The notes below the pieces were generated by a model. The model was not told the origin of the DNA. It worked only from the letters and a program-made list of their open reading frames with translations, and did not search any database. From contig JAFZQE010000044.1 in assembly GCA_017552325.1 (NCBI GenBank), forward strand, positions 1 through 53,064: a stretch of DNA of 53,064 bases. Reading direction: 5' to 3'. This DNA is from Oscillospiraceae bacterium. GTDB taxonomy: Bacteria > Bacillota > Clostridia > Oscillospirales > Oscillospiraceae. Shown here piece by piece: positions 1-7,645 of this stretch (positions are counted from its first letter, which is position 1; the number at the start of each line of letters is the position of its first letter). The position numbers and the translations under genes were made by a program.

Positions 1-1050
1 CCGGACTTTGTAAAAACAGTCGGCTATACGGCGACGGAAGTCATCAACACGTTCGATCTTCCGAAGAAGGCAGTCGAAATGCTGACGCCTTACTGGATCT
101 ACGTCGGCAACCGCATGGACGACCTGCCCTTCACGATCTACGCCTTCCTGATGGCCGACTACTTCACCGGCTCCTACGTCTGCCGCGGCTTCAGCCACGA
201 GATGAGCATGAAGATGCAGGCCAAGTGCGAGGAAAACGGCGCGCAGTACGAGTTCAACCAGGAGGTCGAGAAGATCCTGGTGAAGGACGGCAAGGTCTAC
301 GGCGTGCGCACCGCGCGCGGCGACGAGATCCACTGCGACTACGTCATCTCCGGCCCCTACCCCAACAGGGTCTACAGCCAGATGATCGAGCCGCTGAGCG
401 AGGTTCCCGAGGGCGCGATCCGCATGATCAACAACCGCAAGCTCTCCGTGGTGCCGGTGTCGGTCATTATGGTCATCGAGGGTACGCCCGAGGAAAACGG
501 CATCACCAACTACTCCACCTTCTCCGGCTCCACGATGGACACCAACAAGATCTGGGAGAACTACTCCAACCTCACCGAGCCCTACAACTACATCACCACC
601 ATCTGCCTCAACTACGCCAACCCGACCCTGCCGGAGGGCTACACGCAGCTGTCGATCACGGCGCTCGTGCCCTCCAAGCCCTTCGAGTCGGTCAAGGAAG
701 AGGAATACTTTGATCTGAAGCGCCGCCTCGCTTCCGAGATGATCGAGGAGTGCATCAAGATCACGAAGGTCGACTTCCGGCCCCGCATCACCGAGCTTGA
801 GGTCACGACCCCGATGTCCGTCGCACACTACGTCGGCGCCTGGAAGGGCAACATCTACGGCTACCTCCACTCGATGGAGGACCACGCGGTCGCCCGTCTG
901 CAGATGAAGGAGAAGGATCACTTCATCGAGGGTCTGGAATTCGCCGGCGCGCACGGCATGAGCGGCGACGGCATGGGCCCGCAGATCACCAACGGCCGCG
1001 CGGCCGCCAAGGGCGTGAAGGAAGACATGGAAAAGAAAGGGAGGCTGTAA
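1..1050 (+). CDS. FAD-dependent oxidoreductase, phytoene desaturase (CrtI)-like, C-terminal part
   Basis: The frame is open from base 1 and ends at TAA 1048-1050, so the gene is cut by the left edge; 349 residues remain. The first in-frame Met (base 79) is mid-domain and is not a credible start. The N-terminal Rossmann GxGxxG is off the window. The retained C-terminal segment GAHGMSGDGMG (residues 316-326) followed by QITNGRAAA is typical of the closing FAD-contact motif of CrtI/COG1233 flavoproteins. The FAD/2Fe-2S reductase starts 3 bases after the stop, so the two probably form one redox system, with the reductase passing electrons to the flavoprotein. The substrate is unknown; no carotenoid genes are nearby, so a carotenoid role is not implied. 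Confidence 0.75.
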   Translation, partial: PDFVKTVGYTATEVINTFDLPKKAVEMLTPYWIYVGNRMDDLPFTIYAFLMADYFTGSYVCRGFSHEMSMKMQAKCEENGAQYEFNQEVEKILVKDGKVYGVRTARGDEIHCDYVISGPYPNRVYSQMIEPLSEVPEGAIRMINNRKLSVVPVSVIMVIEGTPEENGITNYSTFSGSTMDTNKIWENYSNLTEPYNYITTICLNYANPTLPEGYTQLSITALVPSKPFESVKEEEYFDLKRRLASEMIEECIKITKVDFRPRITELEVTTPMSVAHYVGAWKGNIYGYLHSMEDHAVARLQMKEKDHFIEGLEFAGAHGMSGDGMGPQITNGRAAAKGVKEDMEKKGRL

Positions 1051-1053
1051 GAG

Positions 1054-2244
1054 ATGAGCATCAAAGTCAAAGGCTTTCTGAAAGACGTCGGCGGCGCCTC
1101 CCGCGTGACGAAGCTGAGAGAGGAGAACTTCGCCAAGGGCTCTCCGATCCCCGATCCGCACGATCCGATCCGTGAGCTGGCCGACAAGCTGCACCCGGCC
1201 TCGATGCAGGTTCGCTGCGTCGATATCCGCGAGGCCTCCCCCAGTTCCCGCACCTACCGTTTCGAGTCCGTCGACGGGCACATCCCCGTGTTCCAGTGCG
1301 GACAGTACGTCAATTTCCGCCTGCAGATCGGCGAGAGCCTGCTCTCCCGCCCCTACACAATCTGCTCCGCCCCCTATGAGGCGCGCGGAGAAAAACCCTT
1401 CTTTGAGGTGACAATCCGCAGGAACGTCCCCTACCTCGTGCCGGACTACTTCTTTGAAAATGTCCGCGTCGGCGACGTGCTCGAGGCCAACCTCCCCTTC
1501 GGCACCTTCTACTGGGAGCCGCTGCGCGACAGCAGAACCATCGTCGCCCTGGCCGGCGGCTCGGGCATCACGCCCTTCCACGGCATGGCCAAGGAGATCG
1601 CCTACGGCAAGATGAAGGGCGTCAGGCTCACGATCCTCTACGGCTCGGTCAAGGCCAACGACATCGTGCTGAAGAAGGAGCTCGACGAGCTCGAGGCCGC
1701 CTGCCCGGACATCAAGGTCGTCCACGTCCTGTCGGACGAGCCCGACTGGCCCGGTGAAAAAGGATTTATCACGAAGGAACTGATCGAGAAGTACTCCGAA
1801 GGCGACGTGACCTACATGTTCTGCGGCCCGCTGCCGATGTTCCGCTTCGTCAAGAAGGCGCTGGACGAGATGGGCGTCACCTGCCGCCGCTTCCGCCACG
1901 ACGTCGTCAATAACCCCGCGGACATCTCCACCTGCCCCGGCTACCCGAAGGGCACCGAGACCAAGACCTTCCGGATCACCGTCGTCCGCGGCATCCAGGA
2001 GGACGTCATCGACGCGAAGGCCAGCGAGCCCGTGGCCGTGGCGCTCGAGCGCGCCGGGATCAAGATCAACACCCACTGCCGCAACGGCGAGTGCGGCTTC
2101 TGCCGCAGCCACCTGCTGTCGGGCGAGATCTTCGTCTCCCCCGTCGGCGACGGCCGCCGCCGCATGGACAAGGAGATGGGCTGGTTCCACGCCTGCTCCT
2201 CCTGGCCGCTCAGCGATCTGAAGATCAAGATTCCGATTATGTAA
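1054..2244 (+). CDS. FAD/NAD(P)-binding reductase with C-terminal 2Fe-2S ferredoxin domain
   Basis: This 396-residue oxidoreductase resembles phthalate dioxygenase reductase/flavodoxin reductase enzymes. An FAD-binding barrel carries RPYTICSAP (residues 99-107). The NAD(P) domain begins with GGSGITPF (168-175) and later has CGPLPMF. A C-terminal plant-type ferredoxin domain has Cys342, Cys347, Cys350 and Cys381 (CX4CX2CX30C), which ligate a 2Fe-2S cluster. It should move electrons from NAD(P)H through FAD to the cluster. GGGAGG about 10 bases upstream supports the ATG at 1054. It is co-transcribed with the CrtI-like flavoprotein just upstream, the likely electron acceptor or partner (inference). 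An N-terminal extension of about 50 residues precedes the FAD domain. Confidence 0.85.
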   Translation: MSIKVKGFLKDVGGASRVTKLREENFAKGSPIPDPHDPIRELADKLHPASMQVRCVDIREASPSSRTYRFESVDGHIPVFQCGQYVNFRLQIGESLLSRPYTICSAPYEARGEKPFFEVTIRRNVPYLVPDYFFENVRVGDVLEANLPFGTFYWEPLRDSRTIVALAGGSGITPFHGMAKEIAYGKMKGVRLTILYGSVKANDIVLKKELDELEAACPDIKVVHVLSDEPDWPGEKGFITKELIEKYSEGDVTYMFCGPLPMFRFVKKALDEMGVTCRRFRHDVVNNPADISTCPGYPKGTETKTFRITVVRGIQEDVIDAKASEPVAVALERAGIKINTHCRNGECGFCRSHLLSGEIFVSPVGDGRRRMDKEMGWFHACSSWPLSDLKIKIPIM

Positions 2245-2268
2245 ACCGTTTTATGTTAATCAGCAGCT

Positions 2269-2298
2269 ACGCCCCGGGCAACCGGGGCGTGGTTTTTT
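2269..2298 (+). terminator. Rho-independent terminator after the redox pair
   Basis: A GC-rich hairpin (ACGCCCCGG 2269-2277, short loop, CCGGGGCGT 2282-2290) is followed by GG and six T (2293-2298). It lies 25 bases past the reductase stop. Confidence 0.85.
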
Positions 2299-2336
2299 CG
2301 CCCTTTGCCCGATCCGGTCAGGCAAAGCGGCCGGGC

Positions 2337-2364
2337 TTGCATTTTCGCGCGTTTGCTGTATACT
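2337..2364 (+). promoter_or_regulatory. Promoter of the lipoprotein esterase
   Basis: TTGCAT (2337-2342), a 16-base spacer and TATACT (2359-2364) match a housekeeping sigma promoter. It lies 33 bases upstream of the ATG at 2397, just past the preceding terminator. Confidence 0.6.
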
Positions 2365-2396
2365 GAAGGCAGATCAATCTTTTACGGAGAACTGCG

Positions 2397-3635
2397 ATGA
2401 AAGCAAGAATGATTCTGTTGTTCTGCCTGTGCCTGCTGCTGCTCGCGGGCTGCGCTTCCGGTGAAGCTGCGCCGGAAACGACAGGCGCGCCGACGGCGAC
2501 GGACGCTCCGGCTGTGACGGAGGCGCCGGCCGTTTCCGCGGCGCCGGAGCTCATGCCGGAACCTGCCTCCGAGCCGACCCCGGAGCCGACGCCCTGCCCG
2601 CATCCGCATTGGGAAAACGGCGTCTGCGCCGACTGCGGCGAGCGCTGCGCGCATCCTTCGCACGACGCGGAGACGAAGGTCTGCGCGGTCTGCGGCGAGG
2701 TCGTGCCGCACAACTATGTGGACAGCGTCTGCAGCCGCTGCGGCGCGGAGCCCGTGTTCGAGACCGTGTGCATCCCGCGCGAGCTGTTCTATCCCTGCGA
2801 GCACGCCGGGACCGTCGAGCTGCTGGATTACACGACCGAGGACTACCGCATCAACACCGACGGCGACGACCGGCTTGCCATCCACAAGCAGATCGCGGTC
2901 TACCTCCCCTACGGCTACGACCCTGAGGAGAAATACGACCTGCTGATCCTGATGCACGGGCTCTACGGCTCCGAGCGCTACTGGCTGGTGGAGCTGCAGG
3001 ATTACTTCTACCCCTATCAGGATTACGTCTCGACCGCAAATCTGCTCGACAACATGATGGACAGCGCCTCCTGCCGGAAAATGATCATCGCCGCGCCAAC
3101 CTTCTACCGCAACAGCAGCAATTCCTACGACTACTCGCGCGGGATCGACCAGGTCTGCTTCACGCGCGAGCTGCGCGAGGACATCCTACCGGCGCTGATC
3201 GCCAACTACAGCACCTGGGCGAAGGACGGCTCGCCGGCCTCGATCTCGGCTGCGCGGGAGCACTTCGGCTACGCGGGGCTGTCGATGGGCTCGATGTACG
3301 CCTACACCTCGATCATCCCGGACTGCCTGGATCTCTTCGGCTGGTTCGGCTGCTTCTCCGGCAGCGACGGCGACATGCCGAGCCTGGCCGAGCAGCTTAA
3401 CCGCCCGCCGCTGAGCGAGTACCCGATCTATTTCTTCTACAACAGCATCGGCACCTCGGACAGCTTCTACTCGCTGCACTGGAACCAGTATCACGATCTG
3501 GTGTGGCGCTGCGACGGACTGGAGGACGGCGTGAACGCCGCCTTCACCGAGTACGAGGCCCTGGGGCATATCTACACCGCCTGGAGCCTCGGCCTGTACA
3601 ATTTCCTGCCGCTGCTGTTTGCCGAGCAGCCGTAG
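2397..3635 (+). CDS. Lipoprotein esterase (alpha/beta-hydrolase) with Cys-rich zinc-ribbon-like linker
   Basis: This 412-residue protein is predicted to be membrane-anchored outside the cell. The signal peptide ends in a lipobox LLAGC (Cys19). A Thr/Ala/Pro/Glu-rich linker runs to about residue 66. Next comes a Cys-rich stretch (residues 67-115) with CxxC pairs at 77/80, 96/99 and 112/115, resembling small zinc ribbons. From about 125 a putative-esterase (PF00756-like) hydrolase follows: LILMHGLYG (183-191, oxyanion region), nucleophile elbow GLSMG with Ser296, and a probable catalytic His391 (GHIYT). This is the fold of feruloyl and acetyl xylan esterases, so release of ester groups from plant polysaccharide is plausible, but the substrate cannot be read from sequence. 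It is monocistronic, with its own promoter and terminator. Confidence 0.75.
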   Translation: MKARMILLFCLCLLLLAGCASGEAAPETTGAPTATDAPAVTEAPAVSAAPELMPEPASEPTPEPTPCPHPHWENGVCADCGERCAHPSHDAETKVCAVCGEVVPHNYVDSVCSRCGAEPVFETVCIPRELFYPCEHAGTVELLDYTTEDYRINTDGDDRLAIHKQIAVYLPYGYDPEEKYDLLILMHGLYGSERYWLVELQDYFYPYQDYVSTANLLDNMMDSASCRKMIIAAPTFYRNSSNSYDYSRGIDQVCFTRELREDILPALIANYSTWAKDGSPASISAAREHFGYAGLSMGSMYAYTSIIPDCLDLFGWFGCFSGSDGDMPSLAEQLNRPPLSEYPIYFFYNSIGTSDSFYSLHWNQYHDLVWRCDGLEDGVNAAFTEYEALGHIYTAWSLGLYNFLPLLFAEQP

Positions 3636-3654
3636 CTTTTGATCAGTATTTTAA

Positions 3655-3686
3655 AACCCGCCCGGGAATTTCCTCCCGGGCGGGTT
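3655..3686. terminator. Bidirectional terminator between convergent genes
   Basis: AACCCGCCCGGGA (3655-3667), a 6-base loop and TCCCGGGCGGGTT (3674-3686) form a 13-bp stem. The minus-strand side is followed by TTTTAAAA, so it best serves the minus-strand gene ending at 3711; it also lies 20 bases past the esterase stop. Confidence 0.85.
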
Positions 3687-3710
3687 CGTCGTTCTTATAT
3701 AAACTAAAAA

Positions 3711-4457
3711 CTAAAAACTGCACACGACGCCCGCGGCGTCGAGCTGGAAGTTCACGGAGAAGGGGTTGACCGAGCCGCGCTTTTCCACGATGGCGCGGAG
3801 CATGGCCTCCGGCTGCGTGATGACCCGGCCGTTCAGCCGGTCGATCCCCAGCTGCAGCAAGCCCGGGCAGCAGCTCACGCTCGGCCCGACAAGGATCACC
3901 TCGGCCAGACGGCTCAGCTCCAGCAGGCGCGGCATCGTCTTGTTGATGGCGGCGCTGCCGGTGATGATGACCAGGTCGCAGGACGGCAGATAGTACTCGC
4001 AGGCGCTGTCGGGCAGCGCGCCGGGCTTTTCCTCGCGGTCCATGACGTAAAAGGCCTTCGTGCAGAGGAAGTCCTCCGCCGTCATGTTGCTGTGGCCGAG
4101 CATCTTTCCGATCATGCCGACCGTCCGCCCCTTCAGCGAAAAGCCGTCCAGGGTCTTGGACCACGGCAGCACATAGCCGCAGTCCTCGGTGTTGTACCAG
4201 GCGTTGACCGCGGCGAGCGCCTCGCTGGCCTCCTCCATGTTCCAGGACATCAGCGCCTCCGCCGCCGTGGGCAGGGGCAGGCCGAGCAGGCTGTCGAACA
4301 TCCGCGGCACCGTCTCGCCGAAGGTGTGCATGGCGACGCCCGTCCTCCCGTCGCTGAGCACCGCCGCCGTCCACGAGATCCCGTGGACGAGCCGCTCGAC
4401 GCGCAGCTTTGCGGGCAGGCCGCGCATGAGAATGTCGTAATAGTCCTTGACTGCCAT
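3711..4457 (-). CDS. DUF4213/DUF364 family protein (putative heavy-metal chelation)
   Basis: This 248-residue cytoplasmic protein looks like the two-domain DUF4213 (N-terminal, about 1-90) plus DUF364 (C-terminal Rossmann-like, about 105-240) family. Visible elements are an N-terminal GISWTAAVLSDGRTGVAM strand pair, a central GRTVGMIGKMLG turn typical of a nucleotide-binding fold, and LVIITGSAAINKTMPRLL followed by VILVGPSVSCCPGL near the end. Members are annotated as possible metal-chelate or cofactor proteins, sometimes near metal transport genes; no such neighbour is seen here. AAAAAAGGAGCC lies just upstream of the ATG. The gene has its own promoter and a terminator 24 bases downstream. 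Precise function is unknown. Confidence 0.75.
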   Translation of the reverse strand: MAVKDYYDILMRGLPAKLRVERLVHGISWTAAVLSDGRTGVAMHTFGETVPRMFDSLLGLPLPTAAEALMSWNMEEASEALAAVNAWYNTEDCGYVLPWSKTLDGFSLKGRTVGMIGKMLGHSNMTAEDFLCTKAFYVMDREEKPGALPDSACEYYLPSCDLVIITGSAAINKTMPRLLELSRLAEVILVGPSVSCCPGLLQLGIDRLNGRVITQPEAMLRAIVEKRGSVNPFSVNFQLDAAGVVCSF

Positions 4458-4488
4458 GATGATGGCTCCTTTTTTGTTCTTTACTGAA

Positions 4489-4518
4489 ATAATAAGCGCA
4501 GGGACGCCGGGCTGTCAA
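4489..4518 (-). promoter_or_regulatory. Promoter of the DUF4213/DUF364 gene
   Basis: On the minus strand, TTGACA (4518-4513), an 18-base spacer and TATTAT (4494-4489) lie about 32 bases upstream of the ATG. Confidence 0.7.
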
Positions 4519-4582
4519 GTCTCCGCCGGAAAAAACCGGCCGCCGTCCGCGGCGGGAAAGAGACGGACACGCCGATTTGTCG

Positions 4583-4631
4583 TTGAAGGATGAGGAAAGC
4601 TGTGATATGATAGTTTAAACTGTAAAACAGT
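4583..4631 (+). promoter_or_regulatory. Promoter and start-site dyad of the membrane protein/M20 unit
   Basis: TTGAAG (4583-4588), a 17-base spacer and TATGAT (4606-4611). A perfect dyad ACTGT-AAA-ACAGT (4619-4631) covers the expected transcription start and could be an operator or a 5' hairpin. Confidence 0.6.
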
Positions 4632-4655
4632 CTGCATAGGAAAGAGGGTATCCGA

Positions 4656-5411
4656 ATGACCGTACAATCCCAGCTGAACAGTCCCTTTCTGTATCTGCTG
4701 TGCGGCTCGATCATCCTGTTCATCGCCCTGGTCAGTCTCTTCTTCCTGATCCGCGCCTATAAGGCCGGCAAGGCGATGGGACTGGACACGGCGAAGATGA
4801 AGCGGGCGATCACCGCCAGCGCGACCTTTACCCTGCTGCCCAGCGTCGGCATCCTGCTCGGCGTCATCGCCCTGTCCGGCAGCCTCGGCGTTCCCTGGCC
4901 CTGGCTGCGGCTGTCCGTGATCGGCGCGCTGCACTATGAGACCCAGGTGGCGACCGCGGCGGCCGAGCGCGTCGGACTCGGAGGGCTGTCCGCCTCGAGC
5001 ATGACGGCGCAGGCCTTCGTCACCATCTGCCTGCTGATGAGCCTGTGCATCATGTGGGGCATGGTCTTCTCCTCGCTGTTCAACAAGCGCTACCTCAGGC
5101 GGCTGAATCAGGGCTCGAAAAAGGGCGGCGGCGTCCCCGGCTTCGGCGACAAGGCCATGACCGCCATGTTCATCGGCCTGATCTGCGCCTATCTCGGCAG
5201 CTATCTCGGCGGCTTCATCTCCGGCGGCGGGCTCTTCAGCTTCGGCGGCTCCTGGCTGCCTCTGGCCGTCGTTCTGGCCGCAAGCCTCGCGATGGCAGGC
5301 TTCCTCTGGCTGTCCGAAAAGAAAAAGCTGGTCTGGGTGGAGAGCTTCTCCATCGCGGGCAGCATGCTCCTGGCCATGGCCTGCGCCGTGCTGCTGGGCA
5401 AGCTTCAGTGA
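4656..5411 (+). CDS. DUF5058-like multi-spanning membrane protein
   Basis: This 251-residue integral membrane protein has about six hydrophobic segments, starting with one at residues 12-32 and ending with one near the C-terminus. A short basic loop (KRYLRRLNQGSKKGGG) lies in the middle. I recognise it as resembling the DUF5058 family, which has no assigned reaction. Its paired position with a second polytopic protein (start 16 bases downstream) and a membrane-tethered M20 peptidase suggests two halves of a transporter or permease feeding an amidohydrolase. That role is inference. The ATG at 4656 has AGAGGG upstream, and the promoter is about 45 bases away. Confidence 0.65.
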   Translation: MTVQSQLNSPFLYLLCGSIILFIALVSLFFLIRAYKAGKAMGLDTAKMKRAITASATFTLLPSVGILLGVIALSGSLGVPWPWLRLSVIGALHYETQVATAAAERVGLGGLSASSMTAQAFVTICLLMSLCIMWGMVFSSLFNKRYLRRLNQGSKKGGGVPGFGDKAMTAMFIGLICAYLGSYLGGFISGGGLFSFGGSWLPLAVVLAASLAMAGFLWLSEKKKLVWVESFSIAGSMLLAMACAVLLGKLQ

Positions 5412-5426
5412 AGGGAGGCGTGAACC

Positions 5427-6152
5427 GTGACTGACAATACCGATCTGTCCTTTGAGAACCGGCCCGAAACCGAGCCCGACCGGGAGCTGTTCGAGGCCTA
5501 CAACGAGCGGACCCATCTCTTCGGGCGCATTGCCAGCGTGATCACGCTGGTCCTGCTGCTCGGCGCGCCTTTCGTGATCGGCGCATACCTCGGCGTCTCG
5601 CCGGATCTGCGCGCCGCGGCCAGCGGATTCCTGGCCATCGGCGTCATCTGGCTCGTCAGCTGCGTCGCGGAATGGCTGGTCTATACGCCGATGCTCGGCG
5701 CCGGCGGCGGCTATCTGGCCTTCATCACCGGCAACCTCATCAACATGAAGATCCCCTGCGCGGTCAACGCCCGTGACATCGTCGGCGTCAAGGCCGGCAC
5801 GCCGGAGAACGAGATCGTCTCCACGCTGTCCATCGCCACCTCCTCGCTGGTGACGATCCTGGTGCTCGCGGTCGGCGTGGCGCTGCTGCTGCCGCTTCAG
5901 CCGCTGCTGCAGTCCCCCGTTCTTACCCCGGCCTTCGACAACGTGGTCCCGGCGCTCTTCGGCGCGATGGCCTACAAGTATTTCCGCAAGAACCTGGACA
6001 TCGCGGCGATACCGCTGCTGGTCATGACGCTGCTGTTCGTGCTCGTGCCCAAGCTGACCGGCTCCACCAGCTTCATGATCCTGCCCAGCGGCGCGATCGC
6101 CATCGCCCTGGCCTGGCTGAAGCATAAAAAGGCGGGGGGCGAGAAGTTGTGA
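5427..6152 (+). CDS. Polytopic membrane protein, partner of the DUF5058-like protein
   Basis: This 241-residue protein starts at GTG 5427, with GGGAGG 8 bases upstream. The first 30 residues are acidic and soluble; after that there are about six transmembrane segments, including VITLVLLLGAPFVIGAYLG, and the end is basic (KHKKAGGEKL). I do not recognise a named family with certainty. A conserved-looking glycine-rich stretch (GAGGGYLAFITGNLINMKIP, near residues 92-111) lies between helices and may be a substrate path. Its stop overlaps the GTG start of the M20 peptidase by four bases, so translation is probably coupled and the three products likely act together. Confidence 0.65.
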   Translation: MTDNTDLSFENRPETEPDRELFEAYNERTHLFGRIASVITLVLLLGAPFVIGAYLGVSPDLRAAASGFLAIGVIWLVSCVAEWLVYTPMLGAGGGYLAFITGNLINMKIPCAVNARDIVGVKAGTPENEIVSTLSIATSSLVTILVLAVGVALLLPLQPLLQSPVLTPAFDNVVPALFGAMAYKYFRKNLDIAAIPLLVMTLLFVLVPKLTGSTSFMILPSGAIAIALAWLKHKKAGGEKL

Positions 6153-7582
6153 CCGTCGTTCTTGTCATCCTCGCGGCGCTGCTGCTCCTGCTGCTGGCCG
6201 CCGTCGTCCGGACGCTCGCGCTCGGACACAAGGTCTCCGCCTACCGTCCCGAGCCTGTGAGCGCGCGCGCGGAGGACTATGCGGAAAAGCTCGCGCGCAT
6301 GGTGCGCTGCGAGACCGTCTCCCGCCCCGGCGAGGCGCAGCGGGAGAAGTTCCTCGCCTTCCACGCGCTGCTCGCGGAGCTCTTCCCGCGCGTCCACGCG
6401 CAGCTTGAAAAGACGGAGCTGGACGGCAACCTGCTTTTTTACTGGAAGGGCAAAAGCGGCGAGCGGCCGCTGGTGCTGATGAGCCACCAGGACGTGGTCC
6501 CGGCCGAGGGAAGCTGGAGCCACGAGCCCTTCTCCGGCGACATCGCCGACGGCAAGGTCTGGGGGCGCGGCAGCTCCGACACCAAATGCTCGGTGATGGC
6601 CTTTTTCCAGGCTGTCGAGGAGCTGCTGGCCGAGGGCTTCGTCCCGCCGCAGGACGTCTATCTCTCCAGCTCCTGCACCGAGGAATTCGCCGGGCCCGGC
6701 TGCGCCATGCTGGTCGAGGAGCTGAAGAGACGCGGCGTGCGCCCCTGGCTGGTCTGCGACGAGGGCGGCGGCATCATCACCGATCCGATCGCCGGGATCC
6801 CCGGCAATTTCGCGATGATGGGCGTATTCGAAAAGGGCAAGGCAGACGTGAAGTTCACCGCCCGCTCCTCCGGCGGGCACGCCAGCGCCCCGCCCGCCAA
6901 CAGCCCGATCGCGCGGCTGGCCGCCTTTGTGGATCGGGTGGAAAAGCGCTCGCCCTTCCGCAAGAGCTTCGAGCCGGAGGTCGCGGCGATGTTCACGCGC
7001 CTCGCCCCCTACGCGCCATTCGGACTGCGCCTGCTGTTCGGCAATCTCTGGCTCTTCGCTCCGCTCCTGAAGCTCGTCATGCCGAAGCTGTCAGCGCAGG
7101 CGGGCGCGCTGCTCAAGACGACGGTCGCCTTTACGATGCAGTCCGGCTCCGACGCCTGCAACGTTCTGCCGCAGGAGGCCTCGGTCTGGGCCAACATGCG
7201 CTTTATCCCCCACCAGGGCATGGAGGAGAGCCTCGGCATCATCCGCGCGCTGGCCAAACGTTACGGCCTGGAGACGCAGGTGCTCGCCGCCAGCGACTAC
7301 ACCGAAGCCGCGGATATCAAGGGCGAAGCCTGGCAGTACACAGTGCGCACGGTGGAAAAGACCTTCCCCGGTCTTCCCGCCTGCCCCTATGTGATGACCG
7401 GCGCCACCGACGCGCGCTTTTACCAGGAGATCAGCGAAAACGTGATCCGCTTCGCCCCCGTCGTATACGGGCCGGAGCAGATGAAGGGCATGCACGGCGT
7501 CAACGAGAATATCGAGATCGCCTGCCTGCCCGGCGCGGTCGATTTCTACAGGAATCTGATCGCAGGGCTCTCCGGAGAATAA
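6149..7582 (+). CDS. M20 family zinc metallopeptidase (PM20D1/carboxypeptidase-like), membrane-tethered
   Basis: This 477-residue di-zinc hydrolase starts at GTG 6149, overlapping the preceding stop. Residues 3-21 form a single N-terminal hydrophobic helix, so the enzyme is probably membrane-bound. M20 metal ligands and catalytic residues are visible: SHQD (His113, Asp115), GRGSSDTKC with Asp144, CTEEF with Glu178/Glu179, CDEGG around Asp204, and the late GMHGVNE with His449. A dimerisation/lid domain lies between about 215 and 350. The family cleaves dipeptides, N-acyl amino acids and similar amides. Together with the two upstream membrane proteins it may process an imported or exported amide. 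A strong terminator follows 17 bases downstream. Confidence 0.85.
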   Translation: MTVVLVILAALLLLLLAAVVRTLALGHKVSAYRPEPVSARAEDYAEKLARMVRCETVSRPGEAQREKFLAFHALLAELFPRVHAQLEKTELDGNLLFYWKGKSGERPLVLMSHQDVVPAEGSWSHEPFSGDIADGKVWGRGSSDTKCSVMAFFQAVEELLAEGFVPPQDVYLSSSCTEEFAGPGCAMLVEELKRRGVRPWLVCDEGGGIITDPIAGIPGNFAMMGVFEKGKADVKFTARSSGGHASAPPANSPIARLAAFVDRVEKRSPFRKSFEPEVAAMFTRLAPYAPFGLRLLFGNLWLFAPLLKLVMPKLSAQAGALLKTTVAFTMQSGSDACNVLPQEASVWANMRFIPHQGMEESLGIIRALAKRYGLETQVLAASDYTEAADIKGEAWQYTVRTVEKTFPGLPACPYVMTGATDARFYQEISENVIRFAPVVYGPEQMKGMHGVNENIEIACLPGAVDFYRNLIAGLSGE

Positions 7583-7598
7583 CAAAGCGAATAAGCAG

Positions 7599-7635
7599 AC
7601 ACGCCCGCCGGGAAACCCGGCGGGCGTGTTTTTCT
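7599..7635 (+). terminator. Terminator of the M20 unit
   Basis: A perfect 14-bp stem (7599-7612 with 7616-7629, AAA loop) is followed by a T-rich tract. The T-run is on the plus strand only. Confidence 0.9.
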
Positions 7636-7645
7636 GTTTTTCCGT

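Noticed and set aside
4557-4572. 16-base sequence shared with the terminator at 39140-39155, as a dispersed element
   Set aside because: One exact 16-base match in a 53-kb GC-rich window is not much beyond chance, and the copy at 4557 lacks the second arm.
4515-6125. 536-residue minus-strand open frame opposite the two membrane proteins
   Set aside because: It is Gln/Asp/Arg-rich and antisense to two genes with promoters, RBS and coupling.
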